Assembly (NCBI GenBank): GCA_003243445.1
Contig: QFQQ01000106.1
Location: 1-14,114 of the forward strand
Length of the DNA: 14,114 nucleotides
Direction: 5' to 3'
DNA from: Citrobacter freundii
GTDB lineage: Bacteria > Bacteroidota > Bacteroidia > Chitinophagales > Chitinophagaceae
The position numbers and the translations under genes are program-made. Shown one piece after another: positions 1 through 8,094 of the stretch (the first letter of the stretch is position 1; the number at the start of each line of letters is the position of its first letter). A model generated the notes under the pieces. That model searched no databases, was not told the DNA's origin, and worked only from the letters and a program-made list of their open reading frames with translations.

Positions 1-64
1 ATATATATATATATATATATATAGCTATATATATATAGCTATATATATATATATATATATATAT
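1..64. repeat. AT-dinucleotide tract with AGCT interruptions
   Basis: Almost pure (AT)n, broken by AGCT at 23-26 and 37-40, which are 14 nt apart. The right end of the window (14051-14114) is built the same way, with AGCT at 14073-14076 and a variant ATCT at 14087-14090, again 14 nt apart. This suggests that the two ends are one continuous or overlapping tract of the control region, opened there by assembly. Tract length is likely to be unreliable in any assembly. Confidence 0.9.
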
Positions 65-103
65 GTACCATTATTATTATACATAATAATAATGGTACAT
101 ATA
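60..103. repeat. Perfect 20-bp hairpin in control region
   Basis: The arms at 60-79 and 84-103 are exact reverse complements, with a 4-nt loop (TACA). The outer part contains GGTACC-type sequence (TGTACC/GGTACA), so this is not simple AT repeat. It sits between the AT tract and the GC-enriched segment. It could act in replication or transcription, or be a product of slippage; the sequence does not decide. Confidence 0.85.
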
Positions 104-110
104 ATAATAA

Positions 111-205
111 AAAAGCCAGAGATTACAATACGGGCAAAAACACAACGGTAGATGCCCCGCCAAGTAAACAAAAAATAAAATTTCCTCTCCGGCCGAAAGA
201 AGAAA
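111..205. other. GC-enriched non-coding segment, origin unknown
   Basis: By hand count about 44% of bases are G or C, against roughly 20% or less around it. On the minus strand there are two weak hairpins. TTTCTTCT (205-198) pairs with AGAGGAAA (188-181) around a CGGCC-containing loop, and GGGCA (157-153) pairs with TGCCC (136-132). No open reading frame or tRNA fold is visible. It may be a control-region element of this species, an insertion of nuclear DNA, or a chimeric join near the contig end. Confidence 0.6.
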
Positions 206-215
206 ATCTTTTATA

Positions 216-270
216 AAAACCACATACCATTTAATTTGCAATTAAATATACTCAAATTATACTAGGGTTT
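216..270 (-). tRNA. trnC: tRNA-Cys (anticodon GCA), in an unusual place
   Basis: A T-armless nematode tRNA fits well. The acceptor strands are AAACCCT (270-264) and GTGGTTT (223-217), with one C-T mismatch and one wobble. Two linker bases (AG) follow, then a TATA/TATA D stem with a 7-nt loop. The anticodon stem TTTAA/TTAAA is perfect and carries loop TTGCAAA (241-235), giving GCA. The replacement loop is 6 nt. The D arm has the same AG-TATA plan as the tRNA-Gly gene here. In C. elegans trnC lies between cox1 and trnM, so this copy appears relocated to the edge of the control region. Confidence 0.75.
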
Positions 271-388
271 CAAAAAAAATAAATTTATTTTTTTTCTATT
301 TATAATTATTGCACGCACCATAATTTTTAAAAAATAGCACTTAAACATCCTAATCACAATTCTTAATATAACTACAAAAAAGAATAAT
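271..388. other. Spacer between tRNA-Ala and tRNA-Cys
   Basis: This is 118 nt with no gene that I can support. It contains a perfect 24-nt palindrome at 272-295 (A-run, TAAATTTA, T-run) next to the tRNA-Cys 5' end. The rest (296-388) is less simple in sequence, with short GTGC and GGTGCGTGC words on the minus strand. It could be part of the control region or debris from the tRNA-Cys relocation. Confidence 0.6.
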
Positions 389-444
389 TAGAGTTATAAA
401 TCTTATGTATGCAAAACATATATTTTAAATTAAAATAAAACCCC
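389..444 (-). tRNA. trnA: tRNA-Ala (anticodon TGC)
   Basis: The fold is acceptor GGGGTTT (444-438) with TAACTCT (396-390), using two G-U pairs and one mismatch. The D arm TTTT-AATTT-AAAA is perfect. The anticodon stem TATGT/ACATA holds loop TTTGCAT, giving TGC. There is no T arm, and a 7-nt replacement loop takes its place. The length is 56 nt. It directly follows nad5, as in C. elegans, and this fixes the nad5 end upstream of the first complete TAA. Confidence 0.88.
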
Positions 445-2026
445 AAAACATTAAAAAAACAAAAAACACTAAAATAACAATCCTATTATAATTTAAACTT
501 TTCAAATAAACATTACTAAAAAATCCTAAATTATTATAAAAAGAAAAACCCTTAGAATTTAAACCATTTAAAAACAAATCTATAAACTTAAAATTCTTCA
601 TCTTTAAAATACTATTCTTTGCCAAATAATCAACCAAAAACTTATATACTAATTCTTTAAACAAAATTTTCAAAGTCAAAAAAGACAAAAAAATTATTAT
701 AAACAAAAAAAATAAAGGGGCAAAAAAATCTAAATATAAAAATAAAGATGGAACATTTAACATATTAAAATTCAATCATCACAAAAATGAAATAGAAAAA
801 ACTACCAATAAAAAACTCAAAAAATTCATAAAAACCCTTCTTCTATAATGATTCATAACTTTATTAAACCTCAAAAAAAAACTTTTCCATAAACGATAAC
901 TATAACCAAAAGTTAAAAAAACAGAAACAAAAAACATTAAACTAAAAAACATCTTATAAGTATTAGAAAAAAATATTTCTAAAATAAAATCTTTTCTAAC
1001 AGCACCTCTAGAAAAAATTAAACCACACAAACAAAACAAAGTAACTAATAACTGCAACTGAATAAAATAAGGTAAATTTCCATTATTTCTATAATTACGC
1101 CCATCCTGTTGACCAAAAGAACAATGAATAATATAACCAACCTGTATAAACAAACAACTTTTAAACAAAGCATGTCTAATCAAATGAATAAAAGAAATAA
1201 AATTCAAACCCAAACCTAAAGTAACTATAGAAAAACCTATTTGAGATAAAGTACTTAAAGCAACAACTTTTTTTAAATCTTCCTCAACTAAAGCAGTAAT
1301 CCTAGAAAAAAACATAGTAAACAAACCAATAATTAAAACAATACTAATTAAGTTCTTCTCCATAACTAAATTATTAAAATTCATTAATAAGATTAAACCA
1401 GCCGTAACTAAAGTTCTACTATGAACTAAAGAACTAACTGGTGTTGGTGCACTCATAGCTTTTGGTAACCAACTACTAAAAGGGAACTGAGCTCTTTTAG
1501 TAAAAGCTGTTAACAACAACATAATAGATATAAAAAAACTAAATATACTAAAATTTAAAAAATAATAACCCCTAAAAATAGAACCACTAAAAAAAACAAA
1601 CATAAAATAATCACCTAGACGATTAGTTAGAGCAGTATTTATAGCACCCCTACATCTATCCCAATTATTATAAAATAAAACCAAAAAAAAACTAGAAATT
1701 CCCAACAAATCTCAACTTAATAACATAGTAAAAATTCTATTACTAAAATTTAAACTAAATATACTACCTACAAAAACCAATAAGACAAAATAATAATAAT
1801 TAAAATTTAACTCTCTATTTAAATAATAAGTACTAAAAACCAAAACGCTTAAAGTAACTAAAAACAAAATAAAAGAAAATAAAATACTATTAAAATAAAA
1901 ATTAAATTTTAATCTCAAAAAATCTCACTCCAAGACAAACAAACTCAATTTCAAAACGGGTAAACTCCAAACTATAACTAAACCAAAAAAGAAAACCAAA
2001 GAAATCAAAAAAATAGAAATATTAAT
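445..2026 (-). CDS. nad5: NADH dehydrogenase subunit 5
   Basis: This is the largest membrane subunit of mitochondrial complex I, a proton-pumping antiporter-like subunit in the inner membrane. The 1582 nt give 527 codons plus a single T that polyadenylation would complete to TAA. A genomic TAA at 427-425 is in frame but lies inside tRNA-Ala. The ATT start (2026-2024) follows the nad3 stop with no gap. Family motifs are clear: SWDLLGISS near residues 103-111, NRLGDYF at 135-141, a conserved lysine near 177, SAPTPVSSLVHS around 192-203, DLKKVVALSTLSQIG at 250-263 and HALFK from His285. TGA codons at 776-781 and 1712-1714 encode Trp and AGA encodes Ser, so standard-code reading would falsely break the gene. 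The length is the same as in C. elegans. Confidence 0.97.
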
Positions 2027-2362
2027 TTAAATTACTCAAACCAATTTACCATATCACCACTCTATATAAAATCCCCCCAAAATAAAAAAAAACATCATTA
2101 AAAAACTAACAAAAGAAGTTATATCAGAAACCAAAATACCCAAAAACATAACAATTTCCAAATCAAAAATAACAAATATTAACATTATAATAAAAAAATG
2201 AATACTAAAAGAATTTTGAATTTTACCAACACTAACAAAACCTCTTTCAAAAGCACTGATCTTATTCTTACTAAGATCCTTAATACTCAAAACAAAATTA
2301 ATTAAATAAAAAGCCAACAACAAAATCAAAGTAAAAGATAAAACTATCAACAAAATTAAAAT
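2027..2362 (-). CDS. nad3: NADH dehydrogenase subunit 3
   Basis: This small three-helix subunit of complex I carries the flexible loop between helices 1 and 2 near the quinone site. The product is 111 aa with a TAA stop at 2029-2027, and the length matches C. elegans. Visible motifs are the loop sequence KISAFERGF (AGA read as Ser where applicable), the acidic helix FDLEIVMFLG typical of ND3 helix 2, and a C-terminus ending FYIEWWYGKLVWVI. The start is uncertain. ATT at 2362 gives the family length, but ATT at 2374 is also in frame and would overlap the presumed rRNA end. The stop abuts the nad5 ATT in the same reading frame. Confidence 0.95.
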
Positions 2363-3317
2363 AAAAGATAAAATCTTTAAAAAAGTTTAAAACTTTTATA
2401 ATGTTCCTTTCGTACTAAATACATTAAACATAAGTATTTATCAAGATAAACAATTCTATCTCACGATGAATTAAACTAATATCACGTTAGATTAAATAAT
2501 AGAAGAACAGTCTAAAAAATTAAGTCTTCTCCTCCCTTAAAATATCTAAATACAACATCGATGTAAAACTTACCTTACTATAAGAACTAGATTAGGTATG
2601 ATTTTCTGTTAACTCCGGAGTAATTCTTTAAATTATAAATAGTAAAACAAAATTATATAATATTCTACCCTAGAAAATTTATTAATTAAATAAAAATATA
2701 ACTAATAATAGAATTTCCGAAGACTTATCTTTGTATAAATACAATTATTTTTTCTTAAATAAATATTAAATTCTAAAACAAAATATAAAGATAACCAACC
2801 AATAACTTCATTCATACTGGAACTCAATAAAAGCACAAATTATTTTGCTACCTTAATGTCCTCACGCTAAGACTGCCATTTAAAATATCATAGGGCAGAA
2901 GCCAGTTTTATAAAAAAACCTAAGTCTTTAAAAAACATTTGATCAAGATTTCAAGTTATTCAATTATATTCAAAAAAATAATTTAATATAAAAATATACT
3001 AATTTTTAGATAATATATAAATTAAAAATTTAATTTAAACAAAAAAAACAAAAAATAATAAAAAAGAAAAAGTTATAAAACCTATAACAAAAACACTTCA
3101 AATTATATTTTTCCAAAATTAAAACAAAAAATATATAATTTTCTAATATAAATAAAAATACAGTTATCATAAAAGTCGACATATCAACACTAAAGATAAT
3201 AATTTTTATTATGAAACAATAAAACTAAATATCCTTCTACCTTTTATTTCTATTTTTTATTAAATATAAAATTTTACTAAAATGATATGCAATACCAATA
3301 TTTAAACAAAAAAAATT
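2363..3317 (-). rRNA. rrnL: Large subunit (16S) ribosomal RNA
   Basis: This is a reduced nematode mitochondrial LSU rRNA of about 955 nt, with ends set by tRNA-His and nad3. Conserved core elements appear in the right order on the minus strand. TTAAGGTAGCAAAATAA is at 2856-2840, GGAGTTAACAG (the GGGATAACAG-like peptidyl-transferase segment) at 2616-2606, CATCGATGTTG at 2563-2553, and the sarcin-ricin loop AGTACGAAAGGAAC at 2416-2403. The 5' part (about 3317-2960) is very AT-rich and poorly conserved, as usual in nematodes. The exact 3' end depends on the nad3 start and is good to perhaps 12 nt. Confidence 0.95.
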
Positions 3318-3376
3318 TAAAGCTTCATAATCTTTTGTATCACAAACAAAAATTTTTAATTAAACTAAAAAGCTTT
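3318..3376 (-). tRNA. trnH: tRNA-His (anticodon GTG)
   Basis: The acceptor AAAGCTT/AAGCTTT is a perfect 7 bp (3376-3370 with 3325-3319). The anticodon stem TTTGT/ACAAA holds loop TTGTGAT, giving GTG. It has a D arm and no T arm. It lies between cox2 and rrnL as in C. elegans, and its first base appears shared with the last A of the cox2 stop codon. Confidence 0.93.
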
Positions 3377-4071
3377 TAATCAATATTCATAAAACATCAA
3401 CTCTTAAAATTATCTAATAAAGTAACCTCCAAAACAACTGGCATAAAACTATGATTAGCGCCACAAATTTCAGAACATTGTCCATAAAAAACACCAACTA
3501 TAGGAAAACTATAACATAAAGTTCTTAAAATACCTCTTATAGCATCCAACTTTACAGATAAACTAGCCAAAGCCCAAGCATGAATAACATCAGCAGAAGT
3601 AATACAAAAACGAATATTCGTATCACAGGGTACAACACAACGATTATCTACTTCCAACAAACGTGGTTCACCCAAAGTTAACTGATCCAAAGACTTCATA
3701 TAAGAATCAAATTCTAAACCAGGAATATCACTAAACTCATAACTTCAATATCACTGATGACCAGTAACCTTAACAGTTAAATTACTATCTAAATTTATTA
3801 AACCATAATAATATAATAAACTTAAAGAAGGTACCATTTGTAACAATAAAATTAAAGTAGGAAAAATACTACACAACAACTCACCAAATTGATACTCAAT
3901 TTTTTTTCTCTTAAAATAAAACTGACTAAAAATTAAATAAAAAAACAACAAAACAACAAAAATCAAAACACCCAACAATAAACTACAATTAAAACTATGA
4001 AATCAATCTATATAACTGGCAAACAAACTATGTTGAAATATCAAATTATAACCTTGAAAAAAATTATTTAT
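3376..4071 (-). CDS. cox2: Cytochrome c oxidase subunit II
   Basis: This complex IV subunit takes electrons from cytochrome c through the binuclear CuA centre facing the intermembrane space. The product is 231 aa with an ATA start (4071-4069) and a TAA stop (3378-3376), the same length as in C. elegans. The N-terminus MNNFFQGYNL is followed by two membrane helices and then the aromatic segment TGHQWYW at about 103-109. All CuA ligands are present: His164, Cys199, Glu201, Cys203, His207 and Met210, in VIHAW and CSEICGANHSFMP. The C-terminal few residues (SWCFMNID) look less conserved. It starts one base after tRNA-Gly and ends on tRNA-His. Confidence 0.98.
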
Positions 4072-4072
4072 T

Positions 4073-4126
4073 AATCCTTAAATCCTTTTGATTGGAAGTC
4101 AAATATACTAAAATATACTAAAGAAT
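4073..4126 (-). tRNA. trnG: tRNA-Gly (anticodon TCC)
   Basis: The anticodon stem TTTGA/TCAAA is perfect and holds loop CTTCCAA, giving TCC. The acceptor is ATTCTT/AAGGAT. The D arm arises from an exact 10-nt direct repeat (TAGTATATTT twice, 4120-4101). There is no T arm. It sits upstream of cox2. Confidence 0.92.
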
Positions 4127-4127
4127 C

Positions 4128-4182
4128 TAAAGTTTTAACCAGTTTATTGACAATAAACCATACTAATTTATACTAAAACTTT
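4128..4182 (-). tRNA. trnD: tRNA-Asp (anticodon GTC)
   Basis: The acceptor AAAGTTT/AAACTTT and the anticodon stem GTTTA/TAAAC are perfect, and loop TTGTCAA gives GTC. It has a D arm and no T arm. A 12-nt T-rich spacer (4194-4183) separates it from tRNA-Met. Confidence 0.94.
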
Positions 4183-4194
4183 AAAAAAAATAAA

Positions 4195-4254
4195 TAGTAA
4201 GAGAAAACCACCTCAAGGGTATGAACCTTACAGACTTAATTATCCTATCTTACT
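4195..4254 (-). tRNA. trnM: tRNA-Met (anticodon CAT)
   Basis: The acceptor AGTAAGA/TCTTACT is perfect. The anticodon stem TAAGG/CCTTG holds loop TTCATAC, giving CAT. At 60 nt, with a longer replacement loop, it resembles the C. elegans gene. It would serve both initiation and elongation (ATG, ATA). Confidence 0.95.
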
Positions 4255-4255
4255 A

Positions 4256-4352
4256 TTTTGCTTTTCCCTAAAGGAAGCAAAAATTTGCAATGTATTACAT
4301 TACAAAAAATACAAAAAAACAGACAACCTGTCTGTATAGCCATAGGCCTTTA
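4256..4352. other. Hairpin cluster where tRNA-Cys is normally found
   Basis: These 97 nt lie between cox1 and tRNA-Met. Three hairpins stand in a row on the minus strand. ACAGACA (4335-4329) pairs with TGTCTGT around a 3-nt loop. TTTGTAATG (4306-4298) pairs with CATTGCAAA (4292-4284) around a 5-nt loop. TTTTGCTT (4282-4275) pairs with AAGCAAAA (4263-4256), with extra CC/GG pairing inside. The only GCA here lies in the second hairpin, where flanking bases do not form an anticodon stem. It may be a remnant of tRNA-Cys or a replication or processing element. Confidence 0.75.
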
Positions 4353-5930
4353 TTAATTTTTTAAAGAAGAAATTCTAAAATAAATCTCAGACTGATATCT
4401 ATGTCCAAACACATGTCCTCTTAATCTATTCTCAGGTCTTCTATTATAAAAATAATCATTTAAAACTAAACGATATCTGAAAAATGACTCCAATAAAACA
4501 TAAATAAATAAAAATAAACCAAATGTTCTAATTATAGATCCATAAGAAGCCATAATATTTCAAACCGAATAAATATCAGGATAATCTAAATACTTACGAG
4601 GATAACCATGTAAACCGGCAAAATGTAACGGAAAAAATGTTAAATTTACACCAATAAATATTAAAATAAACACCGCTGTTATTATCATTTTATCATAAAC
4701 AAAACCAGTAATAAAACTTCATCACAATCTAACACCTGTAAAAATACCAAATACTGCACCTAAACTTAAAACATAATGGAAATGTCTAACAACATAATAA
4801 GTATCATGTAAAATAATATCTAATCTTGAATTAGATAATACTACACCAGTTAAACCACCAATAGTGAATAAAAAAATAAAACCCAAAACCCACAATAAAG
4901 TTGGTTGAAATACTATTTTCATACCAAACAAAGTAGCTAATCACCTAAAAACCTTAACACCGGTAGGTACAGCAATAACCATAGTGGCTGCTGTAAAATA
5001 AGCACGAGAATCTAAATCTATTCCTACTGTATACATATGATGTGCCCAAACAACACAACCAACTAAACCAATTCTTAAAATAGCATATACTATACCTAAA
5101 GAACCAAATACCTCCTTTTTACCTGTTAAGTATAAAGTGGATTGACTAATAATACCAAAAGCTGGTAAAATTAAAATATAAACTTCAGGATGACCAAAAA
5201 ATCAAAACAAATGTTGATAAATCAATGGATTACCACCAGTTCTAGGGTCAAAAAAAGAAGTGTTCAAATTACGATCAGTTAATAACATAGTAATAGCACC
5301 AGCTAATACAGGTAATGATAAAACTAATAAAAATACAGTAACAAAAACAGTTCAAACAAATAAAGTTATATGCTCCAAAGAAATTGAACTTCTACGTAAA
5401 TTTTTTGTTGTACACATAAAATTAATACCACCTAAAATAGATCTTAAACCAGCACAATGTAATCTAAAAATAGCTAAATCAACACTTCTACCTGGATGTC
5501 CTAAAGTTCTTAAAGGGGGATAAACTACCCACCTTGTACCACAACCTATATCAACAAAACAAGCGTCTAAAATTAAAAACATAGAAGTAGGTAATAATCA
5601 AAAACTCAAATTATTTAAACGTGGAAAACTTATATCAGGTGCCCCCAACATTAATGGTAACATTCAATTACCAAATCCACCAATCATTCTAGGCATAACT
5701 ATAAAAAAAATCATTAATAAAGCATGAGCAGTAATAACAGAATTATATAATTGACCATTTCCCAAAAAAAAACCAGGTTTAGCTAATTCTAAACGAATAA
5801 TTAAAGATAACCTAGTACCAATTATACCAGATCACAAACCAAAAATAAAATATAAGGTTCCAATATCCTTATGATTTGATCTCTCTAATCATACTGATAA
5901 ACCTCCTTGATATTTCTTATATAAATTAAT
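4353..5930 (-). CDS. cox1: Cytochrome c oxidase subunit I
   Basis: This is the catalytic subunit of complex IV, reducing O2 to water at the heme a3-CuB centre while pumping protons. The product is 525 aa with an ATT start (5930-5928) before LYKKYQGG and a TAA stop (4355-4353), the same length as in C. elegans. Metal ligands are intact: His69 and His385 for heme a, His383 for heme a3, and His247, His297 and His298 for CuB. Tyr251 of GHPEVY is the residue cross-linked to His247 in the family. Ser positions such as the one in GHPGSSVDLAIF are encoded by AGA, and Trp by TGA. The start sits 39 nt after the nad4 stop. The C-terminus ends SEIYFSISSLKN. Confidence 0.99.
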
Positions 5931-5969
5931 AAAAGAGAATTTTTTTAAAAATTACTTTCACTCTTAATA
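5931..5969. other. Short nad4-cox1 spacer with a hairpin
   Basis: The 39 nt contain AAGAG (5965-5961) pairing with CTCTT (5937-5933), plus an inner AATTTTT/AAAAATT pairing. C. elegans has a longer (about 109 nt) hairpin-bearing spacer here, so this site is reduced in the present genome. It may help to mark the nad4/cox1 cut, because no tRNA separates them. Confidence 0.6.
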
Positions 5970-7199
5970 TTAATAAAACATCCTTAACCAAAAAATATTA
6001 TACATTATAAAAATTAAAGGAGAAGAAAAACCAACATTTCAATTATTAAAATTAATAAAAAATTTTCCCATCAAAGAGCTAGTAATTAAAAACAAAGAAT
6101 AATAAAAAGAAACTAAAAAATAAACAAAAATCATAAAAAATATAAATTTTAAATACAATAAACTATTAGAAATAACAATAAACTCAGATAAAAATGACAA
6201 TCTGGGAGGTACACCACTATTTGATAAAAAAGTTAACGTAAACAAAATACCCATAATTATTCTAGAACTAAAAAAACTATTCATAAAATAAATTATACGG
6301 CTACCAGAAGTATGATAAAATTCACCAATCAAATAAAATATTAAAGTAGAAGTATAACCATGAGCTAATATCAACATTAAACTTCTAATTTTACCACTTA
6401 TAGAAATAAAAATTAATGACAACAACAAAAATCTTATATGGGTAACAGAAGAATAAGCCGCTAAAGATTTAGAATCACTTTGAAATACACAACAAAAAGC
6501 AGCTAAAATCATACCCAAAAAAGAAATAATCATTCAAACATTATTATGAATAAAATTTATTCTTCCTAAAATACGCAAAAATCCAGCAGTACCCAATTTT
6601 AATAATAAACCTGCCAACAACATTCTAGCTGTTGTTGGGGCTTCAACATGAGCTTTTGGTAATCACAAATGCAAAAAATAAACAGGAAATTTTATTATAA
6701 AACTTAAACTTAAAATAAAAAACAATTCTCAAGAAATAAAATAATTGTAATAACTAAAAACCAAAATAAAATCCCTTTTAAAATAAACAAATAAAAAAGG
6801 AAAAGAACAAAAAGCAGCATAAAATAACAAATAATAAGAAGAATTAATCTTTTCAATCTGCGACCCATAACCCAAAATCATAACCAAAATCGGAAATATA
6901 GATAATTCAAAAAATATATATAACATCATTATATTTCTAGGAATAAAAAACAAAATACAAACCAAAATCAATATTTCAGATAATATCATTAAATTATTAT
7001 TTTTCTCACTCATTAAAATAATACCAAAAATAAAAACTCTTATTAAAATCAACAAAACAAAAGTATAAGAATCCAAAACCAAAAACAAACCACTTCAAGA
7101 AAAATTATTAAAAATAAAAAAAGAAAAAAATAACAAAAAAAAAAAAAAATAAACAGGTTTCATTATTCATAAAAAAGATAAAAATAAAAATTCTAAAAT
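5970..7199 (-). CDS. nad4: NADH dehydrogenase subunit 4
   Basis: This is an antiporter-like proton-pumping subunit of complex I. The product is 409 aa with an ATT start (7199-7197) directly after tRNA-Thr and a TAA stop at 5972-5970, the same length as in C. elegans. Family landmarks are the conserved glutamate of YIFFELSIFP (Glu98), LPKAHVEAPTTAS with Lys182, QSDSKSLAAYSSVTH at 240-254, and the SNSGVPPSLSFLSEF segment towards the C-terminus. The N-terminal 30 residues are very Phe-rich and weakly conserved. The gene is followed by the short hairpin spacer before cox1. Confidence 0.98.
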
Positions 7200-7255
7200 T
7201 GCTATAAATACCTTATAATTACAAGTTATAAATTCTAAAATTGAACTAAAATAGC
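7200..7255 (-). tRNA. trnT: tRNA-Thr (anticodon TGT)
   Basis: The anticodon stem TTATAA/TTATAA holds loop CTTGTAA, giving TGT. The acceptor is GCTAT/ATAGC with two further U-U positions. It has a D arm and no T arm. It ends immediately before the nad4 ATT and begins 10 nt after the cox3 stop. Confidence 0.9.
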
Positions 7256-7265
7256 TAAATTAATA

Positions 7266-8033
7266 TTAATATGATCATCAATAAATAAATACAAACAAAA
7301 ACAATCAAACTACATCAACAAAATGTCAATATAAAATTGCAAATTCTAAACCCAAATGATGATTATAATTAAAATGAGATTTTAATAAACGAAAAAAATT
7401 AAAAGCTAAAAATAAACCACCACACAAAACATGGATACCATGAAAACCTGTAGCTAAATAAAAAATTCTACCAAAAATACCATCTGATATAGAAAAACTA
7501 GCTTCACTATATTCCATTAATTGAATCCCAGTAAAATAAACAGCCAAAAAACAAGTTAAAGCTAAACTATTAGTACACCTCTTATTACTTAATAAACTAT
7601 GATGAGCTCAAGTAACAGTAACACCTCTTCTTAATAAAATAATAGTATTTAATAAAGGTACACCAAAAGGATTCACTAAATGTATACCAATAGGAGATCA
7701 AGTCTCACCTAACTCATGAACTGGAACCAAAGCAGCATCAAAAAATGTTCAAAAAATTCCAAAGAAAAACATAAATTCTCTAAAAATAAACAAAACAGTA
7801 CCTAACTTAAAACCATCCATTACAAAAAAATTATGATAACCCCTTAAACCCTCTATAGAAATATCTTTTCCCCAAGCAAAAGAAATTAACAAAACAGAAA
7901 ACAAAGAAAATAAAAACATTCAAACTAAACCATATTTAAAAAATATAACCAAAGAAGAAGTTAAACCTAAAGAAGCAAAAAATATATAAAAAGCATAACT
8001 AGACAAGCTTAAAATATGAAAATTATGAAAAAT
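7266..8033 (-). CDS. cox3: Cytochrome c oxidase subunit III
   Basis: This is a structural seven-helix subunit of complex IV that stabilises the catalytic core. The product is 255 aa with an ATT start (8033-8031) giving IFHNFHILSLSSYAF, and it ends VYWWSY-like (FIYWWSY) with a complete TAA at 7268-7266. Conserved parts include the DAALVPVHELGETWSP segment, YFTGIQLMEY with an acidic pair near residues 170-175, TGFHGIHVLCGG and HFNYNHHLGLEFAILYWHFVD. The start overlaps the predicted 3' end of tRNA-Leu(CUN) by about 2 nt, so either the tRNA is trimmed and edited or its end is slightly misplaced. Confidence 0.97.
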
Positions 8034-8091
8034 TACATAAAAAATTTTTAAATTTCTAAAATTTAACGTATTTATTATACTAATTATGTAA
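8032..8091 (-). tRNA. trnL1: tRNA-Leu(CUN) (anticodon TAG)
   Basis: The acceptor TTACATA/TATGTAA is perfect. The D stem is GTAT/ATAC, and the anticodon stem TAAAT/ATTTA holds loop TTTAGAA, giving TAG. There is no T arm. The 3' end overlaps the cox3 start by about 2 nt. Four bases separate the acceptor from the D stem where two are usual, so the acceptor may be offset by one or two positions. Confidence 0.85.
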
Positions 8092-8094
8092 AAA

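Noticed and set aside
335..375. A GTG-containing loop (TTGTGAT) resembling a second tRNA-His
   Set aside because: The flanking bases AAGAA and TAGGA do not pair and no acceptor stem fits. A sound tRNA-His exists at 3318-3376.
425..2026. nad5 seems broken into three frames
   Set aside because: The breaks are TGA codons (776-781, 1712-1714, 1925-1927) at Trp positions. Under the invertebrate mitochondrial code the gene is intact, and the same holds for cox1, cox2, cox3, nad1, nad2, nad4 and cytb.
4101..4120. A 10-nt tandem repeat, possibly a microsatellite
   Set aside because: It is the D-arm region of tRNA-Gly, where the two copies help form the TATA/TATA stem.
4260..4320. tRNA-Cys at its usual site using TTGCAAA near 4290-4284
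   Set aside because: The anticodon stem would be ATACA against TTTTT (three of five pairs) and no acceptor is found. The bases instead form a 9-bp hairpin.
5260..5523. An 87-codon open frame on the plus strand
   Set aside because: It is antisense to the most conserved part of cox1, has no recognisable motif, and arises from the low stop density of that complement under the standard code.
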